From Ifrita kowaldi (taxonomy: Eukaryota; Chordata; Aves; Passeriformes; Cinclosomatidae), in the NCBI GenBank assembly GCA_013398055.1, contig VZRS01000309.1:122758-186757 (forward strand): DNA of 64,000 nucleotides. The letters run 5' to 3'. Below are positions 29,346 to 40,605 of the stretch, piece by piece (within the stretch, counting starts at the first letter, position 1; every line of letters starts with the position of its first letter). The position numbers and the translations under genes are program-made. The notes beneath the pieces are model-generated. The model had not been told where the DNA came from. It was given only the letters and a program-made list of their open reading frames with translations, and did not search any database.

Positions 29346-32300
29346 CTCACTTCCTTGGGGATATTCTCTTTAATTTAAAAATTTCTGGCTTCCAATTCAT
29401 ACAGGTCATGAGTGAGGCTGGAGAAGTATAAGGGAAATGAAGAGATATTAGAAAATTCCTAGGAGCCTCTTGAAATATATCTCCAGACAGATGAACCTGA
29501 AGGCCTGCTTTGCTTCTGGAAATTGTGTTGTAGGTTGCTTTTTTTTATATATAATTTCAGACTCTGAGCAAGAGTTAGGGAATGCTGGACTGAGGAATTG
29601 CTGCTGTGGGGAGGATTTTGGAAGCAATCGTTCAGAAGCAGAAGGGCAATGTCAAGCTGGAGGAACCCTGCCTTGCTTCCCTTGTCATTTTGTCATAATG
29701 AACAGAATGCTGTGGAATCCTCTGGGCTTTAAATAATTCTCATTTCAGATTGGAGTGGGCAGGCATCAACCCAAATTCTAATATAATCTGTGTTGTTTAC
29801 AACAGTGTTGCAATAGGCCACACCATTGAGAGGCATAGGAGCAATCTTAATTTGAGATGTTACCTTTCAAAGCACCAAAATCCTCTTGCTTGCTGCAGGA
29901 AACAGGGGTTTTGCAGAACTGCTCATGGCATGTTACTGCTGTGGGCTTTGTCTGAGTGCAACAGTTCTGCCTGTCTCGTGGTGCCTTCAGTCTGAGCTTG
30001 GCACAAGCTTCTCCAGTTGAAATTTTCTTGTATCTCTATTTCATAACCCCAGAGAGAAAAGAAATGCAGCTAAAATGTCAGCCGGAAGCCTTTCCACTTG
30101 GGCTGGGAGCGGAGCACTGCTCGGCTTGGGTTGGCAGGGGGCTCAGGAAAGTGGGTCTGTCTCCCCTGCCCACCACGCTCTTGCAAATGGATCACAGGTA
30201 CCAGCCTGCAGCCTCTGCTGTCCTTGTCTGCTCCTGGAGCCGATGTGAGGCGCCGAGACAGTGGAGAATGAGAGAGAACTGAGCTGCTGCTGATGGAAAG
30301 AAAGTTCACAGGACTCCTCGTGAGGTTGGTAAAGAAGACCCCTATATAAAACGGGGAAAAGGCAGGGTGAAGGATGTGCTCCAGGTTTATAATAGGAGGC
30401 GTGTGAGGGTTTTCCCTGGTGATGTAAAGACACCAGCCCGCTCTAGGAGCCGAGGAAAGGCTTCGTGCAACCACTCCATTACTGAAATATCACTGCGTCC
30501 GTGCTGCTGCGCCATCCCAGGCAGCGAGGCGGAAGATCACGAATCGCTGCCTGCAGCAGGCGTGGATGTGACAAGGAAGAGCCAGGGTCGCAAGGCAAAG
30601 CTGTGCACTGTGTTTGTTTGGGGACAGGGAGCCCCTCCGTGTTCCCGGTGCTGGCCGGTGTGCGGGACTTGGCTGCGGTTTCCACAGCCCCACCTGGTGT
30701 CGGGCCGCGGCAGGGAAGAGCCTCCAAAGCTGTTCCTATCCCAAAACCTCCCGCTGCCCTTCTCTCTGTGCTCAACAAAACTGCTTCCCCTGAAGGCCTC
30801 CCGAGGGGGCTGGTGAGGAGCAGCGCCGGTACCTGACACCTTTTAGCTTTGCAGCTGCCGCGTTGTAGAGTGGATTTATAAGAAAGGATCGATTGGCATT
30901 TGGCTCATTTATGCCAAGTATCACTTACTGGGATAAACTGGTGATGGCATTCTCATTTATCAGCGTGACCAGGCCACGAGCAGTGACAAGCCCCAGGTGC
31001 CACCCAGAGTGTGCTGCTGCACTGCTGGCTCATCTGGCAAAACAAATGCCCCAACGCAGCTAATCAGGCTTGCTTTCTGTGGGCAAGAGCAGTCACAGCT
31101 AAAGGCTTTTTTTAGTAACTGTGTGTTTACAACTTGCTGCCCTGCTGCCCCTGCAGATCCCAGGCTGAGGAGACAGGAGGGAGCCACGGAGCTCTCTGAA
31201 TCCCACCCTGCAGCTGCTGCCTGGGTGATTGCACCTGAGCAACCCCATGAGGAGCTGGGGGAAACCCAGGTATCAGGGAATGGGATCCTGAATCTTCAGC
31301 TCTGGGGTACATGTCTGCAACCAACAAATACACCCAGGTTTGCAGGATGTTGCTTTTTTCAGTGGTACACGGTAGCAGCTGCTTTTTCCAATACTGAGTG
31401 AGGAACTTTCAGAGCAGAGGTGATGCTACTATACTTTGAACTAGTATGTTTCTAAATCAGTATTTCTACCCAACTCCTCATCTGGTTTCCTGTGTAGCCA
31501 CCTACAGACTAGGAAAGGCAATACTGAGGTATTCTGACTTTCCTGGCTGCATCTCCATTCCTGTAAGATGTGTAAATATCCTTCCTCTCTCTTTAGCAGG
31601 ACAGGTTTAGGGTGGGAGGTATGGCTTGCAGAACAGCTTCAAACTCCTCAGACGCAACCATGAGTATCTTCAGAGGGAGCCCTTTCAGCTGTGGGCTCCT
31701 GTTTATCCTGTTTCTAATCATGGCTGTACCCATTAAGACTCTGCTGCCGGAGCCAGGAATAGACCAGAGTAATCCTGGTGCCCAGCATCCTTACAGAGAG
31801 TTTTGTAATTCACGGCCATGTGTGTGTCATCTTAATTCAGCTCATTCTGTGTGGCATTGCCTTGTGCAATATGTACAGGTGCGACCTGCTGCCCACCCAC
31901 CATGGCACTGCTCTCCACGTGTGCTGTAGGTATGAGAGGCACCGGCACCGCCTGTGGACTCTCAGCTACAGATCTGGCTTTTCCTACATTGGAGTTTGCA
32001 GCTTGAACCATGTAGTTTTAAACCAGCTCTTTTAACACAGCTTATGACTCAGTGTGTGTATCAGGTGGAGTCTGGATTGATTATTGACACGGTTTGCCTT
32101 TGCTAACAGCTTTTTGCTGATGGGAGTGGAGCTGTTTGCCTTAAGATATGTCCTATTAGTGCTTCTGTACTGCTTCTGCTCTGGTGGGCAAGAGATAGAT
32201 CTGAGGCGAGACACTTCACTGCACAGTAGTTTGATAGGCACGGAGAACACCACATGCAAAGTGCTGCCTGAAAGTCTGGAAAGTGGAATAAACAAGTGCT

Positions 32301-33233
32301 CCAAGAAAATAACCTAATTCTTCATGCACTCTTGCAGGGAAGTATGTGCCGAGCTGCTGTGTGCACTGGGATGGAAGATGCACCTGGAGAAGTGGGTGAG
32401 GGTGGGTGCTTTTCCTTCTCAGTGCAGCCAAGCCACTTTGCCTTGCAAGGCTGTGCCTTGTGTGCTGGGGACAGGCAGCAGGATGGTTCAGACCTGCAGA
32501 CACGGCAGGCTGGGCAAAGCGGTTTCCAGTGAAGGCTTTGGGTATCAGTGAACAGAGTCAGAAAGACCTGGGATTGTGCAGCTTCTGCCATAATGGGTGG
32601 GGATGACTCCAAAATCACAGGTCTGACTGGGGAGGAAATGGGGAAAAGCCTGCAAAGAATTGACAGGATGGAAAGAAGCCTGCACCAGGGACCAGAGAGA
32701 TGTGGAAACCGCAGTGTCTGTGGTGAGTGCAGTACTTTAACTACAAACTTGTAATGGCTTGTGTGTGTGCAGAGTCGAGAGAAACTGGCCAAGGGGTGGA
32801 ATTTGACGTTGTAATTGAAGCATTCACAAGTGCTTGAGGACCATTTCTGATCACAAGCAAGTAGCACTTCTGCTTTGTGTCTCAGATGAGAGGCTAAGCT
32901 TCCAAATGTATGACACTGGGGTACAAGAACTTGTGCTGATGAAATCCTATCATCGATGAGCTCAGCAAATATGGTGATCTTGAATTATGAGTTGCTGTGA
33001 GAGCTAAAACCACCACGTGTTCTCCCCATTGCCATATTGAGCAGGATCTCTCTTTCTCCCCTGCACTTGCTTTCTCCTCCTTGCCCCCAAGAGCTTGGGG
33101 AGCCGGAGCGTGTGACCATTTGAGCATATGCCAATCTCTTCAAAGATTCTCTGTAATCCCCTATGCTAATCCTCCTGCAAGAGGAAGGATGCTTGTAGGC
33201 AGCACTTGCAAATCCACACCCAGAATACTAAGC

Positions 33234-33268
33234 TTGTTATAACACCTGGCCTGTTTGTTATAACACCT
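33234..33268. repeat. Short direct repeat TTGTTATAACACCT
   Basis: The 14-mer is present at 33234-33247 and again at 33255-33268, spaced by 21 bp start to start. Each unit contains the palindrome GTTATAAC. No functional context was recognised. Confidence 0.6.
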
Positions 33269-34379
33269 TGCATCTGCTGACTCATTTCCAAAGAAATTGT
33301 TGTGCATAAGTTTCTCCTTCCTGTGGACTTACTTTGAAATGTTGCTTCAGGTAAAATATTGCTTGTTTCACACATGCTTATGAGAAGACATGGCAGCACC
33401 CAGGGACAGCTCTCATTATTCACTGAACTAACAGTGCTGAACATGAGAGGCCACATATTTGAAGCGACATCTAAGGCTGCACAAGTCTGCAGATGCAGCA
33501 AAAGTAGGTGGCTTGATCCATGTGTCTTAACATTGACTGTTAGCCTCATGCCAAGGATCCCCCTTAAGGGATACACTGGGGCCCCAACAGAGGAGCTGAA
33601 GTTCCCTGGACCAGTGCAAAATGAAGCACACCTAAGATGCCCACATGACAAATGCAAGGGGAACTTTAGCACCAGCTGAAACAAGCAGCTGGCACAGGAT
33701 TTCTGTGTTGCTCTAAAGCTTTCCAAGTACTGAGAGCACGGCAAGGTCTGTGCTGTTTCAGCTCCCTTGCCTTGTGTGGCATTTCAAGCAGACATCAATT
33801 AGATATCAATAGCATGCTTTTAAAAGACAACTATGGACTCTTCTGTGCTTCCTGGCAAAGAACACAAGAAGATCTACACTGGAAGGGTCTCCACACCTGT
33901 GGCAAGCAGGGCACTGGCACAGCTAGGGAAAGCAGGGGCCAAGTCACCTGCCAGAAATTGCCACTTTCCACAGTTACGGTGACATTTTAGTTTAGCTAGT
34001 TTCCTTCTCAGCAGTACTTGTGAAAAAGGTATTGAAGAGGCTTTCATTCTTCACAGGGATTATGTTTAATCACAACGGGTGTTAATTAATGAAAAATTAA
34101 TTAAATAAATAATGATGCTCATCAGACCATTAACAACCAAGGAAGAAAAGGCAAGGGAGGAACCTTGGCTCCAAGCAGGTGGCAGGTACTGGCCCACTGG
34201 AAAGCTCACAGCAAGGGAAGGGCAGAGAAGGGAGCAGGCAAAGGCTCAAGGGTTGCAGTGCAGGAACTGTGAAGAGATTAAAGAGAAAAACCCATTTTCC
34301 CGTTCCACTATAAAAGAGGCAGCCGGGAAGGATTCTTTTGATAGATTTTTCTGACGAAAAATCAAGCACCAACATGGCA

Positions 34380-35420
34380 GTATTATATCTGAAAACCATT
34401 TATTGAAGTAAAACAAACAAACAAACCCCTTTAGTGTTCTTATTTTAAAAAAGGGCGGGGCGGAGGGGAACAGGAAAAGGGAGCAGAGAGAGAGAAAAGA
34501 GAGAGACGGGGAAAGAAACAGAAGGTAGGAGACAGCGTTACCACAGAACCCCGGGTATTTGTCAGCATCGGTTTGGCAGACGGATCGCGCGTGTTGCGAG
34601 CTGCGGAGCGTTTGCGTGGCTGCAGCGGCAGGCTGGGCGCGATTTTTAAAGAGCAGCAGGCTGCGTGTCCCTTCCGTCGGCGGGGAACAGGCTGCTGTGG
34701 TTGCAGGCGCGCTCCCGGAGCAGCTGCGGTCTCTGAGCGTCGGGGCGCGGTGGCTGCGGGCGGCGGCGGCTGCAGGCTGGGTGCCGCGGGGTTGTGCTCC
34801 GGGCTCGCTGCCGCGGGCAACACTGGGAACACGGCGGCGGCAGCGGTCACGGCTGGATGCAGGCGACGGCGACTGCAGGTTGGGTGCGGGCACGAGATTT
34901 TCACGGCGTCAAGCTAGTTCCCAGAATTGGCACAGCAGGGCGAAGCAGGCACAGGCAGGGAGACAGGACCACAGGAAAGAGGGCGCGAAGGCAGGAGCAG
35001 AAGGGGCCAAGCTGACCCTTCAAACGACTCATAGCAAAAGACAAGACAGCCCTCGTGGTGTTGCGGCTAGCTGCTTTTATGCGCCCCCAAACTCCTCCCC
35101 TAACTTGGCTTCGCGGGCCCGTTTTTGGCGGGCATCCTGGTACTTGGTTTCACCAAGTACAGCAAGTGTGTCTCGGGGGGCGGGGATCTGCTCGCAGCCA
35201 AATCATGGAAGTCTTCTCTGCCCTGACTGGCTGCCAGGTGAAGCTTCTCTGGGCACAGGGCAACACGGGTTTTTTTATAGGAATTTTCTTCACCTCATTT
35301 GTGACATATGTTGAGGCATATATATTGGTCCCTCTCACCCATGCAGGCTTCAAAACACGTGTTAAAACTCGAGTGGGCAAGAGAGCATTGGATTTACTTC
35401 TGGCTGTTTAACAGTGAACT
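34380..35420 (-). promoter_or_regulatory. Orphan GC-rich segment, candidate CpG island promoter or solo LTR
   Basis: A sharp rise in GC and CpG content (strongest about 34560-34910, with GCGGCGG-type repeats) stands out from the AT-rich surroundings. On the - strand it contains CATAAAAG at 35074-35081, about 670 bp before an AATAAA at 34399-34404. On the + strand a TATAAAAG lies at 34309-34316, just outside. A perfect inverted repeat with 8-bp arms (35140-35147 and 35153-35160, 5-nt spacer) sits upstream of the - strand TATA-like box. Overlapping open frames occur on both strands, as expected in GC-rich DNA, and none resembles a known protein. It could be an orphan CpG-island promoter, a non-coding transcript, or an LTR. 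I found no clean LTR ends or target-site duplication. Confidence 0.4.
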
Positions 35421-38400
35421 CCCAGCTCCATCAAGTGAGAACACCATGCTTTATCTTTAAAATGAGGATCATACCAGCCTGATTAAACTGATCTAAACCT
35501 GATGAATCCATGAGAGATCACAGAGAGATACAGAGAGAGGAATCAATAAGGCACTAATAGATGCTAGAGTTGCTGCCTGTAAATCAATTTGGAATTGTCC
35601 GGTGCACTGCAGTTCATAAAATACACCACAGGCTATAATTGTGAACTGGACTAAGTTACAAAGGGAGAAACATCCAGGAACCAAGGACTTGCAGCAGGCT
35701 TTAAGTGGTACACAGCTGAAGGAATACATCAGCTGAAAAACCCCAGCAGAGAAAGGAGTGAGGTCTGAACATTCTCTGAGTTCTATGGTTGCCGTCAGCA
35801 CCTGCACTGCTCCACACTGGCACTTCAGGATGAGCTGGGAGGGTAACAAAAGTAGAACTTGGACAGGAAAATATGAAAATTAAACTCTAGTCAGTGGTTT
35901 GGCAAAACGAATTTTGAAAAATATGCCTATGGCATAAAGGATGCTTCTATAAATTGATTCATGTGTGCTACAGAAACTCACCTCATGTCCCTGCAAATAG
36001 CAAAGCCGGTTCAGCTGAATCAAGGCTACAGATTTCGAATGTGGCATCTCAGCTGAAGTCTAAGGTAGAAGAGAGTAATAGCAACAATGACCAAAAAAGA
36101 AAAATTTAAGTGTCTGTGTGCTTCATCTTCACAAAACCTTTCTCTAGTTCAGTTGCTTTTGCAGAGTGACACCCATGCTGTCAGCCTGGATAACTCAACA
36201 CCTTCCCTGGAGAAAATGAGGTTGACGTGTGGGCTCCAGGGGCAAGGGAGAACGGATGGCATCACTACAAAGGCAAACTGCCAGAGCTGCTCTGAGTCCA
36301 GTCAATCTTAGCACTCAGGTGCTGGGACCCCCCACCTCCTCGTTGAACATTCCTGGCTCCTGCAGTCCAAGGGGTGCATTACAGAAGCAGCTGCAGTTTA
36401 AACTGCCCGAGGGATCTGCATGGCAGATGTTGTGGGAAAGTCATTCCCTGCTGCAGGACAGACTGTGGTCTGCCAGGTGCTGGCTGCTTACTCCATACCC
36501 TTTGCAAAGATGCAGAGATCTTGGCTGTAACTTTGCCAAAAATGTCAGGTGGAACCAGCAAAAATCTATCACAGCTCCAGATCAAAAGCTGTATTTTCTA
36601 TCTGCCAGGCCTGCATAGGGTGTCTGGGGCCATAAACCAGGCTGCTTCCATTTTGGCTTTTGGGTAGTCCCAAGAAGTTTCTATTCATCCTACAGCTTCC
36701 TTTGCCTTGCTCCCTGGCCCTTTTCCCATCCAGAAATGTGCATGCTGAATGTGGTAGGGATTGAGAAAACTATTACAAAGCTTACTTTCTCTTTACCCAC
36801 AGCATGTTTTTAAAAATTAATAAATTGAGCTTTCACATTTTTTCCCTTGTTCCCAGGGGGAACTGTGAACACAGTAAAACTGTAAGTAGTGCTTTGAATC
36901 TAAGTAATAGAAGGAATGCTAAATATGAAAAATGTCTTTCTTTCATGTTAGAATAAAGTTCATTTTATTCAAGGAGTCAGTATACTTCTAAATAAATATG
37001 TGGCTGCAGAAAGTCTGCAAGGTTTGTTATTAGTGGAGGAAAAAACCAATACAAGCCATGGGATGCTCCTCCCTGTGTCAGCTGTGCAGGGAAGGGGTTT
37101 GTCACTCAGGATGAGCCTCCCACTCCTGTTGCACACCCATTAGGAAGGTTTGGACCTTAAAAGCAGAGCGATTTCAGCATGGTTTCAACCTGGTGCTTTT
37201 GGGGGTACCAAGTGGTTTTGTTGGGTTGGGATCACTCAGTCTGGGTTAAGCTTTGTGCCCCACAGTATGGTCTTAAGCTAGGTGGTTGCTGATGTGCCAA
37301 CAGCTGGAGTATCTAGTGATATAAATTCCATCTGAAGGAAGACACAAGGTGGTACATTTAAGGAGTTCTCCAGAAGCACTGTATGGTCTTTACGTTGCCT
37401 TAATATACACACCAATTCCCTGTGGTACCTTCTGCTTGTCCCACAGTTTAGGACTGTTCTGCTGCACTGTGAGGATATTTGGGGCTGATTTCCACAGAGA
37501 CTTTCTCCAAACATCAGCATTGTCCAGAAAGAGCATCTACAAAAGCACCACACTTCTGGCATGCTCCGGATTGCAGCTCTGCAGAGGCGCCAGCCCACAC
37601 TAAGTACCCCCGTTCCAGGATGCTGCAGCCAGGCAGCATTCTTGCCTGGGGAAATGCAGCTGTGGAGTTTCCTCTCTCCTTCTCCTAAGGGACCATGAGA
37701 CTGAATGTGTTACATTTACATTATTAACCACGTTGTTTGATGACAAAGTCACGACACTCCTGGGCAGCAGCAGCACAGTGCTGGGTGCAGGAGAAGAGGG
37801 TGTGCCACAGACTGCAGACAACAGCTGGGGAAGAGTTTTAGCTGAAAGACTGTGACAATCCCACTTTTTACTTGATGGGAAGCCAACATAAGTGTGATTT
37901 TGCCTGGAAGGAAAAGTGGTGCTATGAACTTTTATAAGCTGATGATCTTTGTCTCCCATCCAGCCAGTTTGCTCCTGGAAAGACTGTAGGCACATGATTG
38001 TTTCATGATAACAGGAACTGGGTTTTTTTAAAGGAAAAGAAACCCCTAAGATAATTTTGAATCATTCAAAATGTTGCTGTTTAGCAGAACAAAACATCTA
38101 TCTTGATTCTTATCAATTTAATTTATAAGCAAACAAAATCATATTTTTGTTTAGTCTTAAAAAAATCTGCTTGGATACTTTGTTGAACTTGACTTTCGTA
38201 ACTTTGAAGTAATGGTATTTTCCAGTGGAGATGGTCAGACCAGTTTTGCAGAGCTGTTCTTAGTACTCTTTTGACAAAATGCGCTAATGTTAGTGAGTGT
38301 ACTTCTGTACAGCATAGATGAAAATGCAAGGGGAGCTGGGAAGTCTTCACACCAAGTATTCTGTATCATGTGATAGTCAAAGATCCCCAGGCAAACGTAG

Positions 38401-39639
38401 CTAGAGACAGCAAATCTCTCAAAGGGCTAAAATCCCAGCTCAGTCTCAAATTCACTGTGCAGGAAAGGGCTGTGATCTGCTGAAGAAAAGCAGATGTACG
38501 AAAAGTCATTCTGGCAGCTGCATCTGTCATGCTGCCTCTCCCCCACCCTGCCTTGACAGACCCACTCTCCCTTCCAGTCGTGTGCTTTTCACATACAAGA
38601 CAGAAATAGGCAAGCACAAATGTCAATCATGTGAAATTTATCCCTTAAGATAGTCCTTCTTTCCTCATTGTTATGCATAAACCCTTTTAAGACTTTCGGA
38701 TCACCTTTCATCAAGTATCAAAGTTGTTAACTAATTACTAATTAAAGAATATTTTTATGAAATATTATTCTAACTAAAATATAGAATTAACAAACTCCTT
38801 TATTTTAAATAGTTATGAAAATGTTTTAAGAGTGTTTAAATAGTTTTAAGAACTGTAGTTTAGTGTTATCTGTCTTATATTCTAAATTCTCATACCTTGT
38901 AAGCACAAAATCCTAGTTTTGCAGCCAGTGTGTATGAAAGCATGCTTTTAGATAAAATCAATCCCCGCGGCAGACCATGAGGCTCCCAGCAACCCTAGAA
39001 ACCCACGAGCCATTGGCTAAAAGGTAGAAGCCTATCACCAGAGCTGGGAGAAGAGACAACCAACCACTGTGAAGCATGAAGACGGAAGTGGGAGTAAAGA
39101 GAGGGGGAGACTTCTCCTTATCCCAGCCAGATTTCCAATTCTCGTCCTCTTTTCGTCTGGACAAGCCACGAGGGAGCCTCGGCCGCTACAACACCAGGCC
39201 ACATTATACCCTTTTCTGCCTTTTTTTAAAGCAGTACGCGCCGAGAAACAAAGCTATGCTCGGGTTTTTAATAGCCTAACCGGCTGAAAAAGAATCTCTG
39301 ATCGAAGGGTCTCGGACTTCAATTTTTATCTAATTTTTTGAGGCTTTTAGTCCCAGTTTTTTTAATTGCTAAATAAACCGTTGTATTTTAATTTAGCATC
39401 CGAAATCATCATATTTTCATAACACTCATCCTGCCTTACAGTCTGATTGAGCCCTATTGCTCCCTCAGCCCCTCGGGGAAATGCTGTCAGAATTAAGGCC
39501 AAGTACTGGGCACTATCCCTGGGGTATCCCTGTGTAGCCACGCAGCTCCCCGACACCCTGACAACACGCCCTTGTTTGTCCACAAGGGGACAAACCCATC
39601 CTGGTTCTGCACTGCATATCCTGCTCCTCAGGGATCCCC
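35421..39639. other. Non-coding DNA, nothing recognised
   Basis: Mixed AT-rich sequence without a supportable exon, RNA gene or named repeat. It is probably intergenic DNA upstream of the SNRNP48 promoter. Confidence 0.55.
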
Positions 39640-40605
39640 TCACGGGTCCTGCGGCAGGAGCCTGCTGGAGGGGCTGCTGCCGCCTCGCTTCGCATTCCTC
39701 GTGTTGCAAGAGGGAAACGGGCCTCAGAGCCTCGATGGCGACGGGGGCGGCTGATGCTCCTGCTGCCCCGCTATGGTCAGTGGGAGCGCTTTGGGGGCTC
39801 TGGGGCGCCCAGGCAGGCCGGCCCTGCGCTCAGGAGAGCAGCCCTTGCTAACTAAGGCTGGCGAGCCCTTCAGGGCTGTGTGTAGGGAAGGCAAAGCCCG
39901 CGGTCCCTCGGGCCCATCGCGGGCGGGGGGGGTCCTGCGACCTCCAGCCGGCAGGCGGCGCCCGCGCCCCTCGGGCACCGCGGCATTCCCGGGGCTTGTT
40001 CCCGTTTGCGCCTCGTAGCGCGCCGGGGGTGACCCGCACACAGCTGCCTCACCGAGCATCGAAACTAAACGCTGTTTACACATTTCAATAAGCAAGGGCA
40101 TCAGCATTTATTGGTTGCAAATTACGTAACTTTTGTATTAATTACTACTCAACCCCCATTTGCCGGCTGTGTCTCTCCCTTCCCACGTTAATCAGTCCGC
40201 AGGCGCGGTCCTTCCCTCCATCTGAGCCTGGAGTCCGTTCTGAGTAGGTGGGCAGTGAGTCGGTGGTCACGATCGCCCACTGCCGGAATTACCATTCCCC
40301 ACTTACTGCTCAGCCCCGCTGACCTTCGCTCCTGGTGGCTCTCGTCCCGAGAGCCCATCCAATTTGGGATTGTCTTCCCTACTCCTTAAAAGACTAACCA
40401 AGCATCCGATGCTCACAACGCAACTGCTTACTCATAGCCGTCCGGCCACCGGCTACTCATTTTAAAGACTAAAAGGCGAAGCCTGGCGCAAACCCCTGCG
40501 CACACCCGGCAGGTTCGGTGCCGGCCCCCTCGGAGGCGGGAGCGCCCTCAGCGTACGCGCGGTGGCCCCGCCCCCGGCGCGGTCACGGGGCCGCTCGGCG
40601 CAGCG
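39640..40605 (+). promoter_or_regulatory. CpG-rich promoter region of SNRNP48
   Basis: CpG-dense sequence runs from about 39640 to 40060, and again from about 40480 into the first coding exon and its intron. A GC box (GCCCCGCCCCC, about 40565-40575) lies about 35 bp before the proposed ATG at 40606, and I see no TATA box nearby. This is the usual form of a housekeeping promoter, which fits a general splicing factor. Transcription start sites cannot be fixed from sequence alone. Confidence 0.6.

Larger units (their letters stand above)
21546..34379. other. Non-coding DNA, no supportable gene
   Basis: No exon chain or recognised protein similarity was seen. Long open stretches on the - strand at 32322-32867 and 33166-33744, and GC-richer overlapping frames at 30.4-30.8 kb, resemble no family I know. 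They are compatible with chance. Contents worth naming are an AT-rich repeat at 29.2 kb, a TATA-like sequence at 30343 and a small direct repeat at 33234-33268. Confidence 0.55.

Noticed and set aside
34246..35314. Long overlapping open frames on both strands (up to 251 codons)
   Set aside because: High GC suppresses stop codons in all frames. The products are Ala/Arg/Pro/Gly-rich and resemble nothing known.
39447..40107. Open frames on both strands at the CpG island
   Set aside because: Composition effect in CpG-rich DNA. No known protein pattern.
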